From: Acanthaster planci
Lineage: Eukaryota; Echinodermata; Asteroidea; Valvatida; Acanthasteridae
NCBI RefSeq assembly: GCF_001949145.1
Contig: NW_019091511.1
Span: 69,274-133,273, forward strand
DNA length: 64,000 bases
Direction: 5' to 3'
Positions 1 through 26,061 of the stretch are shown here, piece after piece; positions within the stretch are counted from its first letter, which is position 1; the number at the start of each line of letters is the position of its first letter. A program made the position numbers and the translations under genes. The notes beneath the pieces were generated by a model, which had not been told where the DNA came from, ran no database searches, and saw only the letters and a list, made by a program, of their open reading frames with translations.

Positions 1-387
1 ATCTTTACCCTACCTGTAAATTCTGCGATCCCCTAACAATTTGGCAACATCGTCTAAAAAAACAAAATCATTCTCGATCTTCACTATCATAAAAATCAAC
101 AATTCCATCTCTCGTTTCCTCGACACATAGTCCATCAACGACACCCTCTTTGGCTACTCCAATACTAAACTGACATGGTTTTTGTGAACCCGTCACTGTC
201 ATAACTTATAAGTCACTGTTAGAAGTTGTACATTTTTTTTCACTCTTAATCATGAATATTATAGATGTTAACAAGTGTCATATTTCTAATATAATGCTTT
301 ATTTTCCTTCATGAATAGCTGAATTATAGTTTGTATTTTCTCTTGATTTCAATAATGTATCTAATTATACTACCCTCCCGTCCCCTC

Positions 388-700
388 CCAGGGTCGTCGG
401 TAAGTGGGAAGTCACCGCCAACTTCACGGCGGGGCGGGGTGTTTTGTCACCGGCCACCCCGCGGCCCAAACATCTTCCAACGGGGGTTTCTCCGGCAGTG
501 GGCACTCGCTGCCCTCGTCCAGAGACGCCGGTGGACCCCACTCCTCGTGTGTGTTCTTGTGCTAACTGTGTACTTCATATTGTCTTTAATAAGTTCTCTC
601 CTAATTTTTTGAGTTAATTATTCAATGTATAGCTAATGTATTTTCTCTTCCCCTCTCCTCCTAGGGTCGTCGGTGAGTGGGTCGTCACCGCCATTACTGG
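388..700 (+). repeat. Two related exon-like modules, about 275 bp apart
   Basis: A pyrimidine tract ending in AG, then GGTCGTCGGTRAGTGGG and a few bases later GTCACCGCCA, occurs at about 390-420 and again at about 664-694. The first copy runs on into a GC-rich open frame with a CSCANC cysteine motif near residues encoded at 550-565. The second runs into a frame reading GMSQDVLGSIFYHLQL, which resembles GMSKDVLGNVLYQPQL at about 23017-23064. This could be duplicated exons of a decayed gene or part of a mobile element. I do not recognise the family. Confidence 0.4.
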
Positions 701-1420
701 AATGTCTCAAGATGTACTTGGGAGTATCTTTTATCATCTACAGCTTATCGTGTGACAGTCGCCCTGTGGTAAAATTAACGTGGCTTTTTTTTCTTTTCCG
801 TTAAAAACTAAAAATTGGTGCGGATTTTTTTCAGATGTTCTGTTTTTCCTCCATGAAGTGACATCTTTTTTGCACACATATCCACCGTTATGTCGCTTGA
901 ACTGAATTGAAGAATAACGAGTAGGCGTAGGCCTATTATTTTGTATGAAAAATAAGTTATATGTCTTTCTTTTTTCAGATCAGCTTGAAATTTATTAGGT
1001 TTATGGTAAAAACAAGATTTGAAAAGCGGCTATATCACTGCTGCAGAAAAAAGGATCGGTGGCTGGTCGCTGCTGGTTCGCAAGATGTCCTTTGTTTTTA
1101 TCAATTTTCAGTGGGGAGGTAGACACAGTGTTACACGAAATCGTGAATTGAGAAAAGGGCCAGGGTACGTCTCATGATGCACCACGTGACAGTGTTGAGC
1201 ATGGGCGATATGTGATTGAAATGCAGCTTATCGGTACTCACCGATAACCCAGTTGTTGACAGACACATACCCCGTATCGATAACAATACATAAGAATTAA
1301 AACAACCCTGGTCTTTGGAATTCGCTGCTTAGAAAGGACTTTGTATTAGAACAGGCTTATATCAAGAGTCAACTGCACATGCCATGGACGGCATGACTCA
1401 TCTCCGACGCATAGGGCCTC

Positions 1421-1664
1421 GTGCTTCCACATCCAAAATGAAAATTTCCCTATCCCCAGAGCCAAGTTTCGTTATTTTCCTCCCGATTTCCTTTTTTTTT
1501 GTGAACCACCAAAAAGCCTAATATACTACCAAAACTACTACGTTGGTTTGGTAGATGATAAGCAGAGGTCAGTACAATCATGTGTTCCTTCCTCCATGGC
1601 ACAATGCTCAAACTCACGGTCTTGAACAAAAAAATCAGACTGTGTGCATCATGCATGTGTGGCG
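1421..1664. repeat. Inverted repeat, left arm
   Basis: This segment is the imperfect reverse complement of 3391-3603. Shared pieces include TCTGATTTTTTTGTTCAAGA (read on the + strand of the right arm, with one difference) and the GGCTCTGGGGATAGGG block. The arms are about 220-240 bp with small indels and enclose about 1.7 kb of AT-rich sequence. It is either two opposed copies of one element or the ends of one larger element. Confidence 0.75.
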
Positions 1665-2011
1665 ATACTGATCTGCATAACAGACAAACTTGTGCGCACG
1701 CGCAGAAAGTTTTATTCTACTAGTCTTGTTTCCAGTCAAACTGAATTTGACAGAATATTACTGTAGAGTTTGAAATGCAAATTTTGCTGCTAATTTTGAG
1801 AATATTTGTAAAATTAGCTCGGAATTTAATTATTTCCTTAGAATTTCTTTAGATTTTGGGCATTTCCTCAAAATTTCCTTCGAAAGCAAAAATTTCCTTA
1901 AAATAAGGAAATTTCCTTGAAAGTGAAAGCACTGGATGGAACAGGAGAAGAGGTCAGTAACTTAGCAGATATAAACGTGAAAAAATATACTATTGATGTT
2001 CACGCACCACT

Positions 2012-2033
2012 GATCTCTACTACAGTAGAGATC
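2012..2033. repeat. 22-bp palindrome
   Basis: GATCTCTACT is followed by two bases and then its exact reverse complement AGTAGAGATC. Function is unknown; it lies between the arms of the larger inverted repeat. Confidence 0.8.
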
Positions 2034-2550
2034 GGTGACATGGACCGATGGAGCTCTTTACAAGGGTCAGGTCAGGTTCAAGTTGACGAGAACATTAACT
2101 GGATCACTACGATCACGCGATCGCTACTACTTACTAGCTTTTACTACCCCAGAACTGTACGTGGGGTCTGACGTCCGCTTATCCCCGCGAACTGTACCCT
2201 GGCAAGGTAGGGCGTATGTTTGGCAGTGGCTGTGACAGTTTCCTCCAAAGTGAGTCAAGCTCTTTCTTAAAATGTACCCCGACCATGTACGCAAATCTAG
2301 CTGGCATTCAGTATGGGCCTAGGCCTGTAGATTATTTATTTCCTCAGGCTGAAGCTGAGGGAGAGACTCGTTGGGTGTAGAGATTTTCAATTGTACAAGC
2401 ACAGGCATTATTCTTGTTTAATGCTGGTTTGATGATCTTCAGAGTTGCTTGTGCTCGTAGTGGCAGCTAGTAATATTAGTAGTAGCTGAAAAAACGTCGT
2501 GCATGATCTTAAATCCTGAGTCAGCTTTCTTGCTTGTTGTATTTTCTTCA

Positions 2551-2571
2551 GGAGAGAGAGAGAGAGAGAGA
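2551..2571. repeat. (GA)n microsatellite
   Basis: About ten GA dinucleotides in a row, a simple-sequence repeat. Confidence 0.9.
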
Positions 2572-3390
2572 TTGAGAAGTATAAATCCAGATAGGCCTGT
2601 GCCGGGTACCCGCCCGTCGATTTCAAAACCCAGTTCCACTTTTCGGCCCGGGTACCCGTAAAAAAGTAAATAAATTAGGAACAAACATCCATGTATAAAT
2701 TGTCTGTGAAATTTCTTACTGAAGGGTATACTTCCTGGAAAACTGTCGTGCCGCTGAAAATCCGGTCCTGCGGTCGTACATGAAACTTCAATTCGGAGAT
2801 CGACAGCTAATTTTGTTACCCACTCCGCCCATTGTACCGTTAGTCGTTTTCCTAGTTCCGGAATTTTCGTAGTTCACAAAAGCGAAAAAACACTAAAATT
2901 CCTGGCGATAGGTCACTCACTTCGTGTGATTTCAAATATTTTTTAGATTGGATAGTCATATAAACCTTTGCATCTAATGTCTGCTTAATCAAAACGACCT
3001 TTTTTGAAGTTTCCGTTTTTGTTAATTTACCAAAAACTGCAAGCTTTTCCCCCTACTTGTACTTCCGGATCGTGCGGCATTACCACGCAAATTCGTTGCG
3101 GAGTTATCACTCCAACTACACGGGCGCAGCAGAAATTTCTGTGACGTAGTTGGTCAACTGTGCGGCGCGGCGAAGGTACCGTTGATAGCTCACTGCACGA
3201 GTCAGAGTTCGCAATTTCTACATTTTAATTCATTGGAATTCTAATTTTTCATCTAATTTTCTCAAAATTAAAAAACTATTTATTAGAAAAGCAACTGTTT
3301 ACAATGGTTCTAGCTGAAAATGGATTCTTCGTATGGTTACTTTTTATTTGTGAAGACGTTTTTGTCTCGATCCTAAACCGATCCAGAACT

Positions 3391-3603
3391 CACCACACAT
3401 GATGCACACAGCCTGATTTTTTTGTTCAAGACCGTGAGTTTGAACGTTGTGCTGACCTCAGTTTATCATCTAGCGAACAACATAGTAGTTTTGGTAAGTA
3501 TATTAGACTTTTTGGTGGTTAACCAAAAAGTAAGGAAATCGGGAAGAAAATAAGGAAATTTGGCTCTGGGGATAGGGTATTTTCATTTTGACTGTGGAAG
3601 CAC
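3391..3603. repeat. Inverted repeat, right arm
   Basis: Reverse complement partner of 1421-1664. A second, smaller inverted match nearby joins TTTTCCTAGTTCCGGAA at about 2847-2865 with TCCGGAACTAGGAAAATGAC at about 3775-3795, so the block contains nested inverted sequence. Confidence 0.75.
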
Positions 3604-6125
3604 TGAGGAAAGGTGTCGTAGTCACTTTCGTCGATTGGTCCCGTGAGTCCAAATATAAAAGCTTAGATTTTGAAAAAAAATTGAAGTATATCCAAAACAC
3701 AAAGTTGACTTCTGACGATATGTCTTTCGAATTTGAGGATTTTTAGCCGCAGTCTTAACAAATAATTTTCGCGATCCGGAACTAGGAAAATGACTGCACC
3801 AAACCTCTATGAAAAAGAGACCGAAGGAATTTGTCTTCTGAGGTGGAAGCGCTGTCGATGTATAGTTGCATGACTGTACTGCCTGAATGACTTTTGTGCG
3901 GAAGTAGTAGTGCTTACTCTTTGAGTCAAGAGTATTTTTGTCAAATAAAACAATATGAATGAAAATTACTTTATGTCGGGTTGACGATGGTGGACTGTGT
4001 AATATTCCAGCGGTACTGGGACTCCACACGGCGTGGGGTAAGTAGTGATCATGCACGAATTGTGCGGTTGATCGGCCTCTTTTTATAACCAATGTGCTCT
4101 ACAAACCCAAAGAGTCAGAGAACCAGTTTAGTTTTTTATACCAAGAATTATGCCGTTTCAAAATTATTTTTAAATTAAAGCAACATGAATTTCCTCAGTG
4201 ATTCAGCGGAACTGTAAGTGAGGAAGTGAACAAAAAAGTAGGAAGGATGTTTTCTGTATGTACAAAAGCATTTTAAATCTAAGTATTTTTTTCATTCGAT
4301 AAAAGGGGCTTGAATGTTGACAGGTGCAAGTCATAATACAGTTAGCCAATCAAATGTCACTTGTCGAAGCACTTATACATTAAAATCTCGACAATTAGAA
4401 CCTCAGGGGAATGGAGTTATCCTGAAAAGGTAATTATTAAACTAAACCACTTCATCGTAGTACCTTTGGCACGTGTGGCAAAACTTTTGTATCGCTTATT
4501 AGTCAAGGTGAAGCGCTGCTATTGTTTTCACTTAGGCTTCCCTGTGTGGGGTCACATGACCTTTCCTTTTGCGGTCACATGGCCGCTGCAGAGTCATCGA
4601 TTGGACTGCCTGAAGGGGGCTACAATTTGGCTCGCGTTGCCGTTTGAAGCATTTTGGTGGCGGTGTTTTGAATCAGAAACTTCAAAATAAGTGGATATAA
4701 TGGTGTGGGCATTGTTCGAGTTACGGTGGTATTTTTGTACATAAAACTTTAAGCCTTTTAACGTGACGTACATAGCGTAGCACCATTTGTGCACGCCACG
4801 TGCGTTCCGCGTGAATGCAGCATCCGGGACATTTCCTTTGAGCGGTTGCAGGTGCGTGTATCTTGTAGGTGGTTTGCAGCTCTGTTCTCTTTTCTGGCGT
4901 TCCCAGTGAGGATTTGTTTTTCTGTTTCATATACCCACCAAAAAAAAAAAAATGCAAACTGAAGGTAACAATTTCGTTTGATAAAAAGGTAGGAGAGATA
5001 ACTCCGACGTATAGAACAATGTGCTGCTAGCTTCGTAGGCACCAAAAAGAACCGTGTTTCGGGCACTTGGTCCACCAGGTCGCGCGCAATGTCATTTGGT
5101 ATGATCTCTTTTCCGGGTAGCTGATGTTAAGAAAAAACAGGTACCCGGTTCTAAAAATACCCGCAAATGCACACCCTTAGATCCAAAGGTGGAGACATTC
5201 AGGGATGTCATTCAGAGTTGCTGGTTAAAGGTACGCAGTGGTATCGGTAGGATTTTACTAGTGGGAGGAAGGCACCGGCATCTTATGGGGCACCAGCTTT
5301 TGGTGGTGTGGCTTTTTTGGGGGGCAAGCTTTTGTTAGCCTTGTTCAATATCCATTCATCGTGTATTTCGGGGGGGGGCATGGGGGAGGGGCACCGGGAA
5401 TATGCCCCGCCCCCCGTGGCTACAGCCCTTGTAGATCTCTCAATTCAGCCTTTCAGGTGCTAGCTCTTCGGCAACTTTATTTAAAAGTCAAATGTTACTA
5501 AATTTAGTCAATGTATTTTAATTTGGAGGTGTTGACAATGGTACATGTACTATAATATGTTGAATTGGTATGCCCACCAGCCACGTTTTCCTTGCTTCAG
5601 TTGGACGCAGTACTCAACATACTGTCCGATGTTGGTCTACTAAACGGTAACCTTAGACTCTGATGGAATTTCAGGCTATTCATGGTGAAGGACAGCAACA
5701 GGTGGATAGGCTTGCAGTAACACCATGCAAAGGAAAATATCTCTTATGAGTATGTGTGGTTCTGAAAAGAACCGGGAGTATACTCAACGTTTCGGACTGC
5801 GTGCTCAGTCTTTGTCAGGAGCCTAAGACTCTACCGACATCAGTGTGTTTGAATGGCCTCTCGAGCAGTTCATTCACATTCCTGCTCAGTGCTTTTATTA
5901 CTGCTTCCTTGTCCTCTATTCCATGTTGTCTCAAGTGGCCTCACATTGTGCAATCAGTCAATTTGTATAAACTCTGACTTAACTTCCCTGAAACAATCTT
6001 TCACTACTTTGAATTAAAAAGAAAAGGCAGTTGGTTGATGGCAGAATGATTAGCAAATTGTGTTGTAAGATCAATAGATTGAACAGTTGCACAGACAATT
6101 GGACCCAGTACATCGACTGTATATC

Positions 6126-6133
6126 TATATAAG
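6126..6133 (+). promoter_or_regulatory. Candidate TATA box of the alpha-glucosidase gene
   Basis: TATATAAG lies about 125 bp before the first plausible start codon at 6255, predicting transcription from about 6155-6160. The leader would contain short upstream ATG frames, for example ATG-ATA-TGA at 6160. An alternative is an upstream exon spliced to the weak acceptor TTTTGAAG at 6245. Confidence 0.45.
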
Positions 6134-6254
6134 TTCTAGAACGAGACGAAGTGTGAAGCATGATATGAGAAGATGTGAAGTGCGGATTACATGACTACAC
6201 TTTCTAAAACAGCACTAATTCAATGCTTTTTGTTTCATTTTGAAGGTAGAGAAT

Positions 6255-20555
<14,301 letters not shown>

Positions 20556-21763
20556 AGTCATTGGACTGGAAGTCTGGAACAAACACGACGATGGAATGGT
20601 TGCTTTCAATTTACCTTAGTGATTCATGTTCGAGTTCTAATTATGGAGTAGACGAAAAATTCTTAAAGGGCAGATGCAACGAATTCTTCTAAGTTACCAT
20701 TTTATGCAGCTGTCAAATCCTCTCATGTGCATCAAAATAATTTGACATTGATTGTTTTTTTAAATTCTATTGAAAATGCCTTTCTTTGAACTTTTATACT
20801 TTATTTCAAAGACAAATGATGGCACTTGTGGCCACTGAGTTGTCTGTCTCGGAAGGATGTAGTTTGGTTGAGGGATTTTCAGCTATTGTTAAACCATAAT
20901 TGCTTATTGGAAACATTTGTGAGAAAGAAAAGCTGATTGGCTTTCTGCTGTGTACTTACACATCGAATCTGTTTGAATTTTAAAACAAAAAAGAAAAATT
21001 TTGTGACAGAAAAATATCAATAATTCCAGGACCTTTCTGTGCTAAAATAGCTGTAACACTAAGGGGTTCTGACCCGACCTCCGCACTTTCACTCATGAAT
21101 GAGTAAATTCACATCAGGAAAAAGAAAGTACCAAGGTGCCCTCGAAATTTCCACAACAGATATCGAAAGCAAGATTAACTAGAACACAAAGGTGCATTTC
21201 CAAGGACTTTGTTTTTTCTTTATAAATTACATGACACGTACAGGCCTTGTAAAAAAAGGTGACGACTTTGGAGAACTGATGGAGAAAACAAATTATAAAT
21301 TGTATAACAAAACGCTGAGATATCACAGTGGGTAGCAAACTGAAATGATAAGTGTGCGGTATTTACTCATCTTCACTGAATACGTAACCATAAACATTAT
21401 GTACCGATAAGCATTGTACATGTATTACGATAAATGATGGAAAAATCCATCCAAATGTATTTGGTTCAAATACTTGATCTTTAGGTATTCTTATTGGTTC
21501 TTATGTTTCAGTGATTTTTTTTTCTGATTGAAATATATGTATATTGGAGACAACGTCATTGAAGGTTGCTTTTGTTAATTAGGGCAATACCAAAGCCACA
21601 GTTCAAATGAAAGAGATGATCAGATCATTAAATTTTGTAATTAAATTTTCAAACTTTCAGTGAAACTGTAAGCTTGTAGTTGGCCCAGAGATTAAGTGCA
21701 CTTTACTTCATCAGATGTACCAATGTGAATCTATGGGAAATAGACATAGAACATTGAGCATTA

Positions 21764-21769
21764 AATAAA
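21764..21769 (+). terminator. Candidate GAA polyadenylation signal
   Basis: This is the first AATAAA after the stop, 1.2 kb downstream. Another AATAAA lies at about 22000. The real site is uncertain. Confidence 0.35.
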
Positions 21770-22053
21770 AGCAATTTCATGTAATATCCCGTGGAAGCAA
21801 TATTTCTTCTAATTAAGTTGAATTATTAAATTCTTTTGTAAGTTTGAGGAGCTGTTAAAGAATTCCAATTCAGTGTTTCTTTTAAATAAATTTCATATTC
21901 TGTTTAGTTCTTCTGTAAAACTGCCAGCCATTGATTAGAATGATTAAATAATTTGTTTCAAGGTCATGTTTACTCATTTGTTCACTCGCACATGAGAGAA
22001 TAAAACACACGCTTTAACCCCATTTTAGGTCATCAAGCCACCTGGTTCCTACC

Positions 22054-22186
22054 ACCACCGAATTGAAGGTTTGCAAAATGTCCGGTAACCTACTACGCCA
22101 ACTCAACATCTTCATTCCAAGTCCAACTTTCCGGAGATGTACACCCAAACCCAGGCCCTGATGACAGGTCTTCAAGTTCCAAGGAA
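22054..22186 (+). mobile_element. Relic of a non-LTR retrotransposon 5' coding region with 2A-like motif
   Basis: One frame reads FQVQLSGDVHPNPGP and then reaches a stop at about 22190. SGDV/I-x-x-NPGP near the start of the protein is typical of CR1/L2-like and related retrotransposons of marine animals, some of which use a 2A ribosome-skipping sequence (D-x-E-x-NPGP). Here His replaces the usual Glu, so 2A activity is doubtful. Confidence 0.55.
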
Positions 22187-22872
22187 CACTGAGCAAAATT
22201 CAAAGATTAACTGCATTTTGTATAATGCCAGAAGCCTTTAATAAACGTCAAAGTTAAACGTTATAGCTTGCCAATAAAAGTTTCATCAAGCGCGGCAGAA
22301 ATAGAGCATTAATTACGTCTTTTTGTGCATGATGCTCCCACTTAATTAATCAAGCTGACTGTTTAAAAAGTAAAGGCCGTGGTTTGGAGGCGTTGCACCT
22401 GCAAAATTAGATTTCACATCCTACACACGATGGGGAACCGGGATCCGTGAACGTTTCTTTCATTTCTTGAGATGGAATAAAACAAAAATTAAAAATAAGT
22501 CGTTGTTCCTCTCCCAATTTAAGAAAAAAATCAAATGAATCGTTTCTCGTTTTACCCACTCGAGAACAAAATAGAGCGAAAATATTGTTTCTTTTTTCAT
22601 GTTGAAGACGATCACAAACGAAAAACGAAATTAATCTAGGCCCCTATTTGTAATGTTTTTAAATCCCAGTTTGGTCTTACTGATTGGACTTAAATTTTGA
22701 AGTAGGATACTAGTACTAATTCCCTGACTCTCTGTACGTTTCTTTCATTCGTTTAAAATGCAAATCAAGAAAAAGTCACTTCTCGTTTTCCCATTTGAAA
22801 CTTTACGGGGGGGGGCCCGAATGCCCCTCGGCCCAGCTCAGGGACAAAAACGTGGACTAGGCCCTAAATTGA

Positions 22873-23094
22873 ATGAACCAATACGATCGTGAACAATGTC
22901 GTAATGGATCATCTTTTGTGCTTGTCGGCAACAACTTAACAATGAGACATCCCCGGCCTGACTCCCTCCCTTGGAAAAATTCATGGATCTGCCCCATTAC
23001 GGGATGTGTAGAACATGGAATGTCTAAAGACGTACTTGGGAATGTTCTTTATCAACCGCAGCTTATGACAAAGATTTATTCAAGAGTTGTGTGA
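22873..23094 (+). pseudogene. Fragment related to the 690-745 module
   Basis: The frame contains GMSKDVLGNVLYQPQL and its DNA is about 80% identical over 50 bp to 699-748. It is probably a degraded piece of a repeated coding element; unidentified. Confidence 0.35.
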
Positions 23095-23113
23095 AACAAA
23101 ATAATAACAAATC

Positions 23114-23292
23114 TATGGTGGCCTTGGAGGGACATGGCCAATCGTCAATATTGCCATCAATATTGCGACCAAAATTCATGACTCAGTCGTGAATACTCAC
23201 CCCAATATTTACGACCGTAAAGCGAGTCGTGAATTTTGTTTAGTATTGAAAGCAATAATGACGATTTGCGATGTCCCTCCAAGGCCACCATA
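23114..23292. mobile_element. Foldback (MITE-like) element, TATGGTGGCC termini
   Basis: TATGGTGGCCTTGGAGGGAC at the left is matched exactly in reverse complement at 23273-23292. Pairing continues inward with mismatches through AATCGTCA and AAAATTCA to a short spacer near 23200. The ends allow a TA target duplication. Confidence 0.85.
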
Positions 23293-24128
23293 CTGTGTGA
23301 TTGGTGTTGCATAATAATTTATTATTGTTTATGTGTGGGCATGCGTACGCGCACTGCACGCGGATGGTTCAGTCTGATCATGGTCTAATAGGTGATGGTG
23401 CAACATGCCCGTCGCTGCAGACCTCACATTTCTCGTGGTATGTCAGGATCATCAGGGTCGGTGAAATCGCAAATCGAAGGTAGGCTGCATGTAGAAGAGT
23501 TCTTGTGCCTGGTGATGTTTGAAAGGTTGGGAGAATTAATGCATGGAGGAATAAAACACATGTAACGACTCTTTTCTCGCCGCTAATGTGCGTGGTATTG
23601 TTTGGAAACGTGTTGGTCCATGAACGAAAGCTGAAGTCATAACCACTTGAATGCCATGACTGCTTGAACCTTGGGCCTCGTGAGCTGCTTACACAACAAA
23701 GCTAGTGACATAAGTATAAGTTACTGCCGGATTTATTTCCAATCCATGCAATCAGGAGATATTTGTGAGGAAAACTGCACGAGTTTACTGTTTCTATAAC
23801 TTTACCATCTCACTCTCATCTGTTAATTTCCTCTGAAGGAAAATTGTTATTGTAGGCCTGGGCCTGTGCCCTTCAAATTCCTTAATAATCAGTAGTAATG
23901 ATCCACAGTATGTTCCAGTTTAAGTAAACTTCAAGCTGTGCCAAGTCTGCAAGTTGCTTGCAACTGTGTATTTGTTATTTAGCCAAAGGCACACTGTATA
24001 GATACATGTACACCGTAGTCATGGTCGTGCTGTGTTTATGATATACAAACAAGTGAATGAAGTGTGCAATTTTCATTGAACTGGTCCTGCATTTTTATGA
24101 AGCCATATTGGACAGCCACGGAGGAATG

Positions 24129-24205
24129 TACCCCCAGAACTGTGGGGTCTGACATCCGTCCCGCTCCCATGGGAACAGACGTCGGACTCCACAGTTCTGG
24201 GGGTA
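24129..24205. mobile_element. 77-bp palindromic element
   Basis: TACCCCCAGAACTGTGG at the left pairs perfectly with CCACAGTTCTGGGGGTA at the right, and the inner TCTGACATCCG/AGACGTCGGA pairs imperfectly. A half copy (CCCCAGAACTGTACGTGGGG and GTCTGACGTCCG) lies at 2149-2178. Confidence 0.88.
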
Positions 24206-24329
24206 GAAGGAATGAACACAACAGTACAGCCTAGGGCATCTTTAGAAAATATAAGAGTGAATTTAAAAACATTTCAGTACAAAATGTTTCATCGGCCATA
24301 TTTGCCTCACAATGACAATGTTACTCGTT

Positions 24330-24960
24330 AGCTTGGATAACGGTGTTTTGATACAGAACGACCTACAGTGGAACAAAAATATTTTAGAGACTTCTATCAA
24401 AGTTAATTGTAACTTGTATATGCTCCGTTTACTCAAAAGTTTGATTTTACATGACCGGAGCTCGTAACTGCATACCAAAGTTGTATTCACCCACTGCTAG
24501 AATACGCTGATGTGGTGTGGCATTCCTCACATGTCAACCAATTAGTACAACTGCATCGTCCAGCCTGTTGAATAATTTTGGATAGAATGTTCATTTCGTA
24601 TAACAATGCCCTTAAAAACTGTGATTTTGAAACCCTGTCTGGTTGAAAAGAAAACCACTGTCAGTTGTTTGCCGAATGGCTCTCCAAGTCTACCTGCACT
24701 GTGGATCTTCTGCGTCCTACAAGATACTAGAAACACTCTTGCAAACTGCAAAATGCCCATAAGATCTCCCAACTGTGTACCCAGACTTCTCGTTTCAAAA
24801 ACAGTCCTATTCCATATTTTATTGACTTATTAAATAGTCTCAGTCCTAAGTTTATTATCAACATAATCATTCTGTACTTACATGTACAGTATTTACTACA
24901 ACAATTCCAACCTTGTTTTCTTACTTTCCTGGTCACTCCGTGCTTTTTTTGTATCAGTTT
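24330..24960 (+). pseudogene. Degraded reverse-transcriptase C-terminal region of a non-LTR retrotransposon
   Basis: Frames on the + strand read NGVLIQNDLQWNKNI with NLYMLRLLKSL (about 24339-24440), then in another frame PLLEYADVVWHSSHVNQL and LHRPAC-stop-IILD (about 24492-24585). These match the order LGVxIxxDLxWxxHI, then Y-VVW and LQxLQxRAxRII found after the polymerase core of CR1/L2-like elements. Stops and frame changes show it is dead. Confidence 0.65.
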
Positions 24961-25879
24961 CTTGTTTTCATTAGTGTCTGTGTGTAAATTTTAGCCAGTA
25001 CATTTTTATTTCAGATGTATTTTTTTCTATATACTTTGTCCAATTTCCTATATTTATACAGGCTTCGATCTTTACTGCGGCCACCAGTGACCACTGTCGT
25101 GATGCCCCAGTGAATTGCTGTGATGCCCTTTAAAAATAGCGCGTACCTTTCGGCCACTTGGTCGACGTGCCCCTCTTCAATGATCAGGAGGCCTATTTTA
25201 AAGTTGTATTCAACTTTCAAGTTACAATAGCACTAGCGTTGCTGTCAATGTGGTATAGCAACCATATCAATGTAGATGAGTTGTGTGATTCTAATGACAT
25301 GGCACCAGACTACTTTTATACATAAACTGGTTACAGAACAGAGCACAGAATTACACATTCTGCACCAATTGGATCGTGTACATTGCACATGTTGAGACAG
25401 AGTCACTAATATTTTGGGATTGCGGACGGGAGTACGACCCAATCTATATTTTTTTCTTGCTATTTTACTGGTATTCACACGGGCACGGCATCAGGCTTCT
25501 GTTGGATAAATGTTTGAGATCCAGTGACCGACTTGCTTGAACTACATTGTTTGTAATTACATTGATTTTTGAAATACAGTGTTACCTTTATGGCATCATG
25601 AAAAGTAATCACACAACACCACATGGGAAATTAAAGAACTTTTTAAAATTCAAGCAGACTGCTCAGCATGTGAACAGAAACAATGAAAATTGCAGGTTGA
25701 AAGTTTAACACCGTGTTGAAATTGAAGGAAAGTCAGTATCAGTTCCAAATGGCCTTGGTGCCCTTTCAGTTGGCCTTGGTTTTTGGGAGCCTTCAAGGCC
25801 AAGTGGCCTTGACCCTCTGAAGCTTAGGGTTGAAGTCTGTTTATAATTTAACTCGATGTTGCTAATTGTCAGTTTTATA

Positions 25880-25990
25880 TTTATACTGTACGTACATTCC
25901 TTTTGTAATTTGGATATTTTTAATCAATTATAACTTTACTGCAATTTGGCCTTCGGCCACGAGAGTAAAAGTAATAAATCAAATCAAATC
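25880..25990 (+). mobile_element. Non-LTR retrotransposon 3' terminus with (AAATC)n tail
   Basis: GGCCTTCGGCCACGAGAGTA followed by AATAAATCAAATCAAATC resembles the 3' end of CR1/L2/RTE-type elements, which end in short tandem units. It could be the end of the same insertion as the reverse-transcriptase relic or a separate one. Confidence 0.5.
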
Positions 25991-26031
25991 ATAAAGACTT
26001 CATGGTTTCATAAAGCACACTTTGTTGTCTC

Positions 26032-26037
26032 TATAAA
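26032..26037 (+). promoter_or_regulatory. Candidate TATA box of MARF1
   Basis: TATAAA about 30 bp before a likely start near 26060-26065. It lies only 45 bp after the retrotransposon tail at 25985. Confidence 0.45.
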
Positions 26038-26061
26038 GCAGCAGCGATTACACCAGTCTTT

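Larger units (their letters stand above)
1..6125. other. Intergenic region without a supportable gene
   Basis: No open frame here has family resemblance or a consistent exon chain. The stretch holds two exon-like GC-rich modules (388-700), a pair of inverted repeats (1421-1664 and 3391-3603), a short palindrome (2012-2033), a GA microsatellite, GGTACCCG-type palindromic bits near 2600 and 5130, and a G-rich tract near 5370. Longer frames, such as one of 156 codons on the - strand at 3622-4092, lie in or beside the repeats and look accidental. Confidence 0.6.
20556..26031. other. Intergenic region between GAA and MARF1
   Basis: Contains the presumed GAA 3' untranslated region, two foldback elements and fragments of non-LTR retrotransposons, listed separately. 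I see no conserved gene. Confidence 0.65.

Noticed and set aside
3622-4092. 156-codon frame on the - strand
   Set aside because: It overlaps nested inverted repeats, has no known motif and odd Lys/Ser/Tyr composition; no splice partners.
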